Origin: JAVBQU01 sp031548675
Lineage (GTDB): Bacteria > Bacteroidota > Bacteroidia > Bacteroidales > P3
Assembly: GCA_031548675.1 (NCBI GenBank)
Contig: JAVBQU010000052.1
Span: forward strand, 1 to 7,870
DNA length: 7,870 bases
Reading direction: 5' to 3'
Shown here: positions 1 to 6,945 of the stretch, piece by piece
Position numbering within the stretch: position 1 is the stretch's first letter
How the letters are laid out: every line of letters begins with the position of its first letter
Program-made: the position numbers and the translations under genes
Notes under the pieces: generated by a model
What the model saw: only the letters and a program-made list of their open reading frames with translations
Databases searched by the model: none
Told to the model about the DNA's origin: nothing

Positions 1-536
1 GTGTAATCATATTCCTGTGTGTCGTAATCGCCCGGTATCCATTAGGCTTTGATATCACCGGACATGGCAAATTGTGTTTTTTCTTCTTTTATTATAAAAA
101 ACAAAAGGTTATTTTGTTCGGGAAATTCATAGCGAAAACCCAGCCCGTCGTTAAATAAGCGGAAACGAATAAGCAGATTTCGTTTACTTTCGAGCTGATA
201 GAGGGTAACCAACAATTCATTGTAATGATTGCGGATACTTTTTAATTCTCCCCACACTGGGTTCCAAGTTTCATCGAAAACAGATGTTTCTGTTTTTGCA
301 ACTAAAAAACCATCGAATAGAGAGGGATTTTGTTCTTTGTATGACAGTTTAAGTTCTAAGCCTAGTTTACTGGGTTTTATTACCGTTTTATTTTTATATA
401 TCAGTTCATAAACAGGCTGTCCGTCTTGTAAACGAAACGTCATTTTCAAATTACCATCCGGAGATAATAGTTCTTGAGCTGTAAGAGTAAAGATTCCTGA
501 AAATAACAAGCAAAAACTTAATAATAGATGCTTCAT
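1..536 (-). pseudogene. GH97 family glycoside hydrolase (SusB-like), N-terminal part, interrupted by an in-frame stop and cut by the window edge
   Basis: The ATG at 536 opens a 164-residue frame ending in TAA at 44-42. Residues 1-20 look like a signal peptide cleaved before Gln21, so the product would be exported. Residues 22-164 match the GH97 N-terminal beta-sandwich domain: SPDGNL near 25-30, WNPVWGE at 91-97 and FRLFNDGLGFRYEFPEQ at 125-141. GH97 enzymes (alpha-glucosidases such as SusB, and some alpha-galactosidases) usually run to about 650-740 residues, so this frame has only the non-catalytic first part. Immediately after the TAA the same frame continues W-I-P-G-D-Y-D-T-Q-E-Y-D-Y to the edge, which is the conserved GH97 continuation, so the gene is interrupted rather than ended. 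It begins 9 bases after the HdrD-like gene and is probably co-transcribed. Family confidence is high. Whether the stop is a real mutation or a sequencing error cannot be told here. Confidence 0.82.
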
Positions 537-545
537 ATTTTTTAT

Positions 546-2396
546 TTACAAATGTTCTACAACATATTTTTTTCCGACCGGTTCTTCTATAATTTCTAAT
601 TTTTCGTAGAGCAATTCTGCTATATCTTTTACGGGAACAGGAGATAATTTGGCAAAGGTTTTCTTACACAACGGACAAGCGGTTGCAACACAATCGGGCT
701 GAGAAACGGTAAGCTTATGAAGTGCCTGCAAGGTAATATCACGTTTGGTTTGGGATGCTAAACCAATGGAGCCGACACTGCCTCCGCAACAGATAGAATT
801 TTCTGCATGTTCTTCGCTTTCTACCACTGTTCCTACTTGTTGCAAAACTTTGCGTGGTGCTTCAAAAACACGGGTTCCCCTGCCGAGTTCACACGGATCG
901 TGATATGCAATAGCTGAATTGGATGCAGTTTTTAGAGTAATCTTTTTCTCATCCAGCAGGCGGGAAAAGTATTCGGAATGATGGAGTATTTCGAGGCTTA
1001 AGCGGTATTCTTCTTTAAATATCTTGTAACAAATCGGACAGGATGTAACCAAAGTTTTGGCTTCGAGGTGAAGAATCATTTCTTTATTTTTCATCATCAA
1101 ATCCTGTGCCGCTTTGTACTGTCCGGCTAAACTCATCGGTCGTCCGCAGCAGATAGAACCATTTTTATCCAAAAAATGATAGTTTACTTTGGCATGCCGC
1201 AAAATTCCTTCTACGGCTTGCTTTACTGCGGGGGTAAGATGCCCCATACAGCCTGCAAAATAAATCACATCGGGCTTGCGTGATGTTTTGGGATTGGGAA
1301 AGGCATATTGAAGCGGATATTTGTTGGTAACTTGTGCCCGAACTGCTGTCCGTACATTATTTACTTCGATATGTACAGGGCAGACTTCCTGACATTTTCC
1401 ACATTCCAGACATTCGAAAGCCGTTTTACTGATAATTTGCTTTACTCTGGTAATATTCCGCTTCGCTCTGTAATCGCGGAAGAAATAAGCGGGAATCACA
1501 TCTTTTTCTTGGGAATTGGCATATATCGGGCAGGCATCTACACATAATCCGCAACGGGAACATGAATAAATCTGCATTTTTTCGAATCCGGAAACTGTTT
1601 TACGGGTTTTTATTCCCCAATTTTTAAAGAAAATAAAAAGGACTTCGGTAAAAATATGCATATATCTAGAGAAAGGCAATGCTATCAGGAATACGCATAA
1701 GGCAATGGAATACAGCCACCAGAAAGGGTATGCCAACGCACTTGCGGGCAAGAAAAGGTTTAGGAAATTACCTACGCTGTTTGTTAAAAAACTTCCTAAG
1801 CCCGTTTCGGCACATGTAAAGCTTTCGGCTAATAACCGCAAGGGAAAGATAAACCAAAGGGCTGTAATGGCAACTTTATCGAAGGTGGAATGGCTTGTGG
1901 TTTTGTGCATCCCGAACCATTTTTTCTTTTTCCGTTTTACCCAAGCCAATACTACGCCCGAAAGCACAAAAAGCAATAAGGCATCCATCATAATGTGGAA
2001 AAAATTGGGCAGCGAATAAGTCTCGAAAGGAAAAGCGTGTTCTTGGGCTAAAAAGAATTTAAAAAATATGGGATAGTAAGGCGGATTCAAATGGGTCCCG
2101 CTATAATACCGACTCTCTAAAGCTCCGCCGATAATGAGCAAAAACCATCCTAAAGCCAGCGACATGTGCATGTAGCCCAGTAATTTGTTGCGTTTAAAAA
2201 TACTGATATGCAGCAAACTTTCGGCAATAATTTCTTTGAATGCACTAAGGGTTCTAAGTGAAAAAATAGATCGTCCTATTTTATATTTATCTTTTAGCGG
2301 AATGCTATAAATCCAATTACTGTATCTGATAATGAGCTGCAAAAGAAAATATGCAACGCCTATGGTAAAAGGAAGTACAAATAAATCAAATCTCAT
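546..2396 (-). CDS. Membrane-anchored HdrD-like iron-sulfur protein (cytochrome-b-like membrane domain, two 4Fe-4S motifs, two CCG domains)
   Basis: This 616-residue protein probably links a cytoplasmic Hdr-type complex to the quinone pool. Hydrophobic segments lie near residues 6-25, 75-93, 132-153, 174-193 and 224-242. Histidines at 77 and 134 within them, and at 247 just after the last, could bind heme b as in NarI/DsrM/HmeC-type subunits; the heme is inference. Two ferredoxin motifs follow: C279-C282-C285-C289 and C329-C332-C335-C339. Two complete CCG (cysteine-rich) motifs come next: C383, C416-C417, C453, C456 and C502, C536-C537, C574, C577. This is the HdrD/DsrK/HmeD layout fused to a membrane domain. 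The ATG at 2396 is preferred. A TTG at 2426 would add 10 residues, but it is a rarer start and the ATG places the first membrane helix at the N-terminus in the usual way. GH97 follows after 9 bases. The 86-base gap upstream is the longest inside the cluster. Confidence 0.9.
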   Translation of the reverse strand: MRFDLFVLPFTIGVAYFLLQLIIRYSNWIYSIPLKDKYKIGRSIFSLRTLSAFKEIIAESLLHISIFKRNKLLGYMHMSLALGWFLLIIGGALESRYYSGTHLNPPYYPIFFKFFLAQEHAFPFETYSLPNFFHIMMDALLLFVLSGVVLAWVKRKKKKWFGMHKTTSHSTFDKVAITALWFIFPLRLLAESFTCAETGLGSFLTNSVGNFLNLFLPASALAYPFWWLYSIALCVFLIALPFSRYMHIFTEVLFIFFKNWGIKTRKTVSGFEKMQIYSCSRCGLCVDACPIYANSQEKDVIPAYFFRDYRAKRNITRVKQIISKTAFECLECGKCQEVCPVHIEVNNVRTAVRAQVTNKYPLQYAFPNPKTSRKPDVIYFAGCMGHLTPAVKQAVEGILRHAKVNYHFLDKNGSICCGRPMSLAGQYKAAQDLMMKNKEMILHLEAKTLVTSCPICYKIFKEEYRLSLEILHHSEYFSRLLDEKKITLKTASNSAIAYHDPCELGRGTRVFEAPRKVLQQVGTVVESEEHAENSICCGGSVGSIGLASQTKRDITLQALHKLTVSQPDCVATACPLCKKTFAKLSPVPVKDIAELLYEKLEIIEEPVGKKYVVEHL

Positions 2397-2482
2397 GTGT
2401 TGTATATTTAGTAAACGAGTTGGCAAGCAGACAAGTTTACATCGTTTTTATTCAAATTAAGCGGGCTTTATCAATTTGCTCG

Positions 2483-3679
2483 TTAAAACCCTTCGACAAT
2501 TAAAAATTCTACTTTTTCTTTTTCCGGTTTTAAAGAAAGTCCGTATTCATTCAATAATTCTTTTTGTAAAAGAGAGATATTTTTTCTGCTTATTTTATCA
2601 AAATCAAAGCCATCATTAAACATGATATCGCTTTTAATAATAGTCTTATATGTATTACTTAATTCATGTGCCAATTCATTAATCGAAAAATTAATAAAAG
2701 TGGCGGATTCGTTTGTGCGGTCGGCAACTTTTGCCTGAACAATTGCTTTATGTTTGTTAAGTTTAGAATAATCTGCAATATCAATCATCCAAATTGTTGT
2801 ATCAATAATTTGCCGATAGACTCTAAATTTATAAATATTACCAATACTATTGACCAAGAAGTCTTTCGATTTTTCTTCTCCAATATCCTGAATATAAAAA
2901 TCGATTGAAATATTTTTATCCAAAATTTCCGGTGGAATATTTTTGTAAATAATTTTTTGAGCATCATCTCCATATAAATGAAAAAAAGCATCTTTTATCT
3001 CTATATGGTTAACGTTAAACATAGAAAAATCGGACGAAAACCCTGTTGAAATAGAGCTAGGTGTGGAATTCTCATTTGAACACTCTTTTATTTCTAGGAA
3101 CAATTTTGGTGGTTCGTTTTTAGACACTTCCTCTTCGGACTCCTCATCCTCATATACTTCCTCTTTTTCATCAGAGGTTGTAGCAATTTTATTTTTATCT
3201 GCAACAGTTCCGGTTTTTAAAAATTCATCAATCAATTCTGTCGTAACATTTTTCCCTTGCCATTGAATAATCCCATTTTTATCAATAAAGAAAATCTGAG
3301 GGAGCTGATTTACGCCAAAGTTATTTTTTGTTTTTTTGTCGGAATCTACAATAAAGTAATGGGTTAAATTATATTTCTTAATGAAAGTCTCTACATTCGA
3401 AGAAGTTTCTGCTGTAATGGCAACAAAATCTATTTTATCGGTATATTTTTTTATCCATTCATTTGAAGCCAAAAGCCCATATACACAAGGTCCACACCAT
3501 GTTGCCCAAAAATCCAGAATAATGGGTTTGTTACGGGGTATTTTATAGCCTTTCGGATAGCTTGTTTGGTAATCTATCTGCGGAGCTTTAGTTCCTACCG
3601 ATAATTCTTTTTGTGCAAAAGAATTTTGAAATATAAAACAGAAAAAAAGAGAAGTAAATAAGATTATAATTTTATTCAT
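2483..3679 (-). CDS. Secreted TlpA-like thioredoxin-fold protein with a DUF3738-like C-terminal domain
   Basis: This 398-residue protein has a predicted signal peptide (about 1-22, cleaved before Gln23), so it acts in the periplasm or on the outer side of the inner membrane. Residues 25-155 form a TlpA/ResA-type thioredoxin domain: FWATWCGPC at 57-65 carries the redox pair C62/C65, and QLP at 125-127 supplies the usual cis-Pro. A strongly acidic linker follows at about 169-185. Residues 190-398 resemble DUF3738, a domain of uncertain function found after TlpA modules; the end, with LLNEYGLSLKPEKEKVEFLIVE at about 375-396, fits that family's closing pattern of YGL-L followed by VE-LIV. The partner is unknown. 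Proteins of this class reduce disulfides, for example in cytochrome c maturation. It starts 11 bases after the small HdrC gene stops. Row 3241-3300 has only 18 G/C in 60, lower than the Hdr gene row sampled. Confidence 0.85.
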   Translation of the reverse strand: MNKIIILFTSLFFCFIFQNSFAQKELSVGTKAPQIDYQTSYPKGYKIPRNKPIILDFWATWCGPCVYGLLASNEWIKKYTDKIDFVAITAETSSNVETFIKKYNLTHYFIVDSDKKTKNNFGVNQLPQIFFIDKNGIIQWQGKNVTTELIDEFLKTGTVADKNKIATTSDEKEEVYEDEESEEEVSKNEPPKLFLEIKECSNENSTPSSISTGFSSDFSMFNVNHIEIKDAFFHLYGDDAQKIIYKNIPPEILDKNISIDFYIQDIGEEKSKDFLVNSIGNIYKFRVYRQIIDTTIWMIDIADYSKLNKHKAIVQAKVADRTNESATFINFSINELAHELSNTYKTIIKSDIMFNDGFDFDKISRKNISLLQKELLNEYGLSLKPEKEKVEFLIVEGF

Positions 3680-3690
3680 ATTGCTATTAT

Positions 3691-4029
3691 TTATAAATCA
3701 AATTGCTCTACTGCTTGGTGGATTGCCATGATAGCAGCCCGGTTATCTACACCACGTGGACAGGCAAGCTGGCATTTGCCGCAAAGCATACAGTTTGACA
3801 TTTCTTTTTTTATTTGGCTTTCTACTCCGCGACGGATGGCGGTGTGTACTTTACGGAAATTGAAATTGGTAAACTGAGCAGAACTACAGGTAGATGTACA
3901 GCTGCCGCAAGCGATACAGGTAACAAATGAAGGGACTTTTTCGCGTAAGAGCTTTAAAATCCTGCAATCGTTTTTATCATAATCTATCTGCTGATCCTTA
4001 TGGATAGCATAACCGAACATTATGTCCAT
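3691..4029 (-). CDS. Small HdrC-like protein with two 4Fe-4S clusters
   Basis: This 112-residue soluble protein is almost entirely a dicluster ferredoxin module. Its two motifs are C38-C41-C44-C48 (CIACGSCTSTC) and C80-C83-C86-C90 (CMLCGKCQLACPRG). The spacing of about 32 residues between them, with an intervening R-G segment, matches HdrC and QmoC/GlpC N-terminal modules. There is no membrane segment or signal peptide, so it should be cytoplasmic. It would relay electrons between the HdrA/HdrB module and the membrane HdrD-like protein. It is a second, shorter HdrC beside the 236-residue one at the start of the cluster. It sits between two exported-protein genes: 47 bases after the beta-barrel gene and 11 before the TlpA gene. 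A second ATG at codon 4 (4020) is an alternative start. The family call is firm; the electron partners are inference. Confidence 0.9.
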   Translation of the reverse strand: MDIMFGYAIHKDQQIDYDKNDCRILKLLREKVPSFVTCIACGSCTSTCSSAQFTNFNFRKVHTAIRRGVESQIKKEMSNCMLCGKCQLACPRGVDNRAAIMAIHQAVEQFDL

Positions 4030-4076
4030 GTGTAGAGTTTTTAAAGTTGAATGTTAAGTTAACAACATAAATTATT

Positions 4077-4802
4077 TTACTCAAAATTATATGAAAAATA
4101 TACTCCAAATGTAAAATTTTTCATGTCTATTTCGTTTTCATTAAGCAATCTTTTATCGGGCGAATAAACCCAAGGTTTTTTATTTAGCTTAAATATATAA
4201 CCACCATACAATCCTGCTGTCCAATAACTACACGGTAGTATGTTGTAACGACAAAACTTATATGATAAATTTAATCCTAAAAATCCTGTTAATTGATTAA
4301 ATCTAACATCCAAATCCCGTTCAGGTAAATATTGAGCTAAAGAAACATCATCTTTTTTGCTATTAATAAGTCTGTATCTATGCCATTGAACTGATGCTTT
4401 GGAAGTAATTAAAAATCTTTTACTGTTGATTAAATTATAACCAAAGTGTATTCCATATTGAGTTGTATTAAATGTAATATTTAATGAATCATGATTATAG
4501 TCCTCATTGTTTGAAAATCCAAAATCTAATCCTGCTAACCACCTTTTGTAAGTACCTGTCATCCCAAACACTAAAACTCCCTTTACTTCATTCATAACAT
4601 CTATATTCCATTCTCTTAATACAGGCTTAAAAGCATCAAAATCATTATATACAAGTCCGACTTGTAAGTAAGAAATAAAACCAAATTTTAGAGGTTCTAT
4701 TTCTGTTGTAACCCTTCCCAAATTATTATTTTCTACAACTTGACTATACAAATTTGTAGTTGCGAAGAAAAAAAGTAATATGGTGAAAAATTTATAATTC
4801 AT
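4077..4802 (-). CDS. Unrecognised secreted protein, probably an outer-membrane beta-barrel
   Basis: I do not recognise the family of this 241-residue protein. Residues 1-20 form a signal peptide (hydrophobic FFTILLFFFATTNLYS, then Gln21). The mature part has many short alternating aromatic/hydrophobic stretches typical of outer-membrane beta-strands, for example near 88-96, 115-122, 131-140, 171-181, 194-204 and 229-240, separated by polar turns rich in Asn and Lys. It ends FTFGVYFSYNFE, so an aromatic beta-signal-like strand closes the protein with one extra Glu. There are two Cys (184 and 191) and no metal-binding motif. It starts 15 bases after the HdrA-like gene stops, so it is probably co-transcribed. 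Base composition is clearly different: row 4441-4500 has 14 G/C in 60, against 27 in row 7141-7200 of the first HdrC gene. That difference suggests later insertion into the cluster, though it could also reflect membrane-protein codon content. Confidence 0.75.
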   Translation of the reverse strand: MNYKFFTILLFFFATTNLYSQVVENNNLGRVTTEIEPLKFGFISYLQVGLVYNDFDAFKPVLREWNIDVMNEVKGVLVFGMTGTYKRWLAGLDFGFSNNEDYNHDSLNITFNTTQYGIHFGYNLINSKRFLITSKASVQWHRYRLINSKKDDVSLAQYLPERDLDVRFNQLTGFLGLNLSYKFCRYNILPCSYWTAGLYGGYIFKLNKKPWVYSPDKRLLNENEIDMKNFTFGVYFSYNFE

Positions 4803-4817
4803 ACATTATAAATTTTA

Positions 4818-5834
4818 TTATTGATTCAAATAAGAATATACCTCTATGGCTGTAGCTTTAGAATCTGCAATGGTTTCGGGTATCGATTTGATTCCGGTAC
4901 AGCTTCCGGCATAAAAAATTCCATCTACGGATGCTTTATTAGAGCTTGTATATCTATCCGGTGCTTCAATAAAACCGTCTGTAGATTGAATTTGTCCGTC
5001 TTGCAATAAGTTTGATGTATTTTTATTAGGTTTTACGCCTGCCAATAGTATCAATAAATCGACCGACATTTTCAAAGGTTTGCCCATAAGCGTATCTTCT
5101 ACTTTAACTAAAATAGTCTGGTCTTGGTTTTCGAAAGATTCTGACAAGCGTCCGCGAATAAAATTTACCCTATGTTTAAGTTGTGCATCATAATAAAGTT
5201 CTTCAAAATGACGTCCATACATCCGCAAATCCATATAAAAACAAAATACTTCTGATTCGGGCAGGTGCTCTTTTATTTCAATAGCCTGCTTTACTCCGGT
5301 AATGCAGCAGAGTTTAGAGCAATGAATATTGTTGATTTTTTCGTCGCGAGAACCTACACAATGTACTATGCCGATACGTTTTGGTGTTTTGCCATCGAAG
5401 GTTTGAATAGAGCCTTTGGTTTTCAGCATTTTTTCCAAATCGACAGAGGTAATAACATTGTTATAAATGCCATAACCATATTCTTCTTTCAGGTGTGCAT
5501 CAAAAATATCAAATCCGGTTGCGATAACCACTGCATCGCTTTCCATAACCCGACCGGTAGAAAGCTCTGCCGAAAAGGCTGTGTCGTTTTTTTGAATAGA
5601 TTTCAGGGTTGTATTGTAAATAATATCAAAGTTGTTTTCTGCCTTTTGATTCATATATTGCATAATCTCATCAGCATTTCTGAAATCCGGAAATAGCTTA
5701 TACCAATTTTTTACATTTCCGCCTAAGGTGTCGGAGGCTTCTACAACCGTAACCTGCATGCCTAAGCGTGAAAGCTGATAGGCACTCTCAATGCCGGAAA
5801 GTCCGGCTCCTGCTATTATAATTTTCTTTTGCAT
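4818..5834 (-). CDS. Short HdrA/QmoA-like FAD-dependent oxidoreductase
   Basis: This 338-residue cytoplasmic flavoprotein is the likely electron hub of the cluster. The FAD-binding Rossmann motif is at the N-terminus (G9-x-G11-x-x-G14 in IIIAGAGLSGIESA, then VEAS at 31-34 and GG at 38-39), followed by VVIATGFD at 102-109. The HdrA signature is intact: C159 in HCVGSRDE, then C172, C176 and C177 in HCSKLCC, the cysteines associated with an Fe-S cluster in HdrA. The C-terminal FAD motif is GIFYAGSCTGIKSIPETIAD at 305-324. Archaeal HdrA is about 650 residues with extra ferredoxin domains at both ends. This protein has neither and is closer to QmoA in size. It must therefore pass electrons to separate ferredoxin-type subunits, which the neighbouring HdrC proteins could provide. 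It starts 40 bases after hdrB, directly beside a palindromic element. Family confidence is high; direction of electron flow is unknown. Confidence 0.92.
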   Translation of the reverse strand: MQKKIIIAGAGLSGIESAYQLSRLGMQVTVVEASDTLGGNVKNWYKLFPDFRNADEIMQYMNQKAENNFDIIYNTTLKSIQKNDTAFSAELSTGRVMESDAVVIATGFDIFDAHLKEEYGYGIYNNVITSVDLEKMLKTKGSIQTFDGKTPKRIGIVHCVGSRDEKINNIHCSKLCCITGVKQAIEIKEHLPESEVFCFYMDLRMYGRHFEELYYDAQLKHRVNFIRGRLSESFENQDQTILVKVEDTLMGKPLKMSVDLLILLAGVKPNKNTSNLLQDGQIQSTDGFIEAPDRYTSSNKASVDGIFYAGSCTGIKSIPETIADSKATAIEVYSYLNQ

Positions 5835-5842
5835 ACTTCTTT

Positions 5843-5870
5843 CGTTACATGTGACGCGTAACGCGTTACG
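5843..5870. repeat. 28-base CG-rich double palindrome built of four 7-mers, between the HdrB- and HdrA-like genes
   Basis: Positions 5857-5870 read CGTAACGCGTTACG, a perfect 14-base palindrome. Positions 5843-5856 read CGTTACATGTGACG, a second palindrome with one imperfect pair. The element is thus four 7-base units related by inversion, and CGTTAC at 5843-5848 can also pair with GTAACG at 5858-5863. It ends 8 bases upstream of the HdrA-like ATG and begins 4 bases after the HdrB stop codon. CpG-rich sequence of this kind stands out in an AT-rich background. It could be a dispersed palindromic repeat, a protein-binding site, or an RNA structure that affects translation or processing between the two genes. 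The sequence alone does not decide among these. Confidence 0.65.
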
Positions 5871-5874
5871 AGAG

Positions 5875-6945
5875 TTAATACACTTTTAATTTTTCGGGCT
5901 GAGGCGGCACGCCTAGTTCTTTACCTTCTCTGCCTGTATATTTTGTTGATTTATCGTAAGGGATTCCCATTTTATCTAAAAGCGGCTCGCACGAAACCTG
6001 ATGAATCTGCAAACCTAAATCCCAAGGATTATAACCCAGAACCAACCCTGCCAATTCTTCATAGGTTAGAACCGGAATGCCGTATCCGTTTTCACCGTAA
6101 GTTTTATTTTCTATTTCGGCAATCACATATTGCCAGCGGTCTAAGAACATAGGACAGCCGGGGCAATTGGAAAAAATAAAATCGGGTTTATAGCTTTCCA
6201 TCGATTCGAATTTCTTACGTGTACAAGCTACCGAGTAGCCCCGATTGGCTTGTACCAGATATTGCCTGAATCCGAATCCGCAACAATGTCTTCTTTCGGG
6301 ATAGTCTATTATGTTGCCTCCCCACGATTCTGCCATACCTACCAACACATAGGGATATTCGGCTCCGCCTACGCCTGCATGGGGAAACATTTTGGCATAA
6401 TGGCATCCGATATGTTCTACCACATTTAAAGGCTCACCTGTAATAGTGTTGTATAGTTTATATTTGGCTTTTTGAGCAATTTCTTCCCTGAATTTAAAAA
6501 TAATATCGCTCGTATGGGCTAGGTTTTTAGGTATTTTAAATTCGCGTTTGGTTGCCTTCCAAAGATTCTCCCGCGCTTTGGTTTCTTCTTCGGGAAAGTG
6601 TTTCCATGTTTCGAGTATCTCTGTATAAATGCCAAAAGAAGTGATGCACGAAGCGGCTATATTTTCATATCCGGCTTCGGTCATCAGCGAAAATTGGCGG
6701 GCTACAATGGCTTGTGTGGTTTCAAAAGGCAGAATATCTGAGTGATAGCCAATACCGGAACAACTTGTATGATATTCTGTTTCGAAAACATCTTTCCCTA
6801 ATTCATCCCGCATGATGCGTAAAAAAATAGTTTCTGAACCGGGAAAGAAATTTTGCCGGATACAGCTTCTTACATAAAAATAATGATCATCAGCTATTTC
6901 TTTTTGATAATCTTTCCAGATTTTTTGTTTGCCTTCTACTTTCAT
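5875..6945 (-). CDS. HdrB-like protein with one intact and one degenerate CCG domain
   Basis: This 356-residue cytoplasmic protein is related to heterodisulfide reductase subunit B, whose two CCG domains each bind a noncubane 4Fe-4S cluster through five cysteines. The second site is complete: C181, C221-C222 (HCCGFG), C261 and C264 (CPGC). The first has only three of five: C28, C62 and C100 remain, but the CC pair reads C62-S63 (SCSG) and the CxxC reads C100-I-T-S103. The rest of that domain is well formed, so it is not simply decayed. The protein is longer than archaeal HdrB (about 290), mainly through an N-terminal extension and a charged C-terminal tail. Its ATG overlaps the HdrC stop codon by four bases (ATGA), which indicates translational coupling and a fixed partnership. 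It probably works in an HdrABC-like complex. The natural substrate is unlikely to be CoM-S-S-CoB in such a host. Confidence 0.92.
   Translation of the reverse strand: MKVEGKQKIWKDYQKEIADDHYFYVRSCIRQNFFPGSETIFLRIMRDELGKDVFETEYHTSCSGIGYHSDILPFETTQAIVARQFSLMTEAGYENIAASCITSFGIYTEILETWKHFPEEETKARENLWKATKREFKIPKNLAHTSDIIFKFREEIAQKAKYKLYNTITGEPLNVVEHIGCHYAKMFPHAGVGGAEYPYVLVGMAESWGGNIIDYPERRHCCGFGFRQYLVQANRGYSVACTRKKFESMESYKPDFIFSNCPGCPMFLDRWQYVIAEIENKTYGENGYGIPVLTYEELAGLVLGYNPWDLGLQIHQVSCEPLLDKMGIPYDKSTKYTGREGKELGVPPQPEKLKVY

Noticed and set aside
42..44. TAA in GH97 as a recoded sense codon
   Set aside because: Other genes here, such as the HdrD-like and HdrB-like ones, end properly at TAA, so the codon works as a stop in this genome.
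1705..2019. 104-codon plus-strand frame
   Set aside because: It is antisense to the membrane domain of the HdrD-like protein; no leader or motif supports it.
2397..2426. Ten-residue N-terminal extension of the HdrD-like protein from a TTG start
   Set aside because: An ATG at 2396 gives a normal start with the first hydrophobic segment immediately after it; the extension adds no motif.
3121..3180. TCCTC/TTC-rich stretch that resembles a simple repeat
   Set aside because: On the minus strand it encodes the Glu/Asp-rich linker of the TlpA-like protein. The repetition follows from GAA/GAG/GAT codons and has no fixed period.
5265..5696. 143-codon open frame on the plus strand
   Set aside because: It lies wholly antisense to the HdrA-like gene, whose motifs are clear. 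Its translation shows no domain and a composition expected from an antisense frame.
6215..6406. 63-codon minus-strand frame inside the HdrB-like gene
   Set aside because: It is an out-of-frame shadow of a gene with intact CCG motifs and has no recognisable signal of its own.
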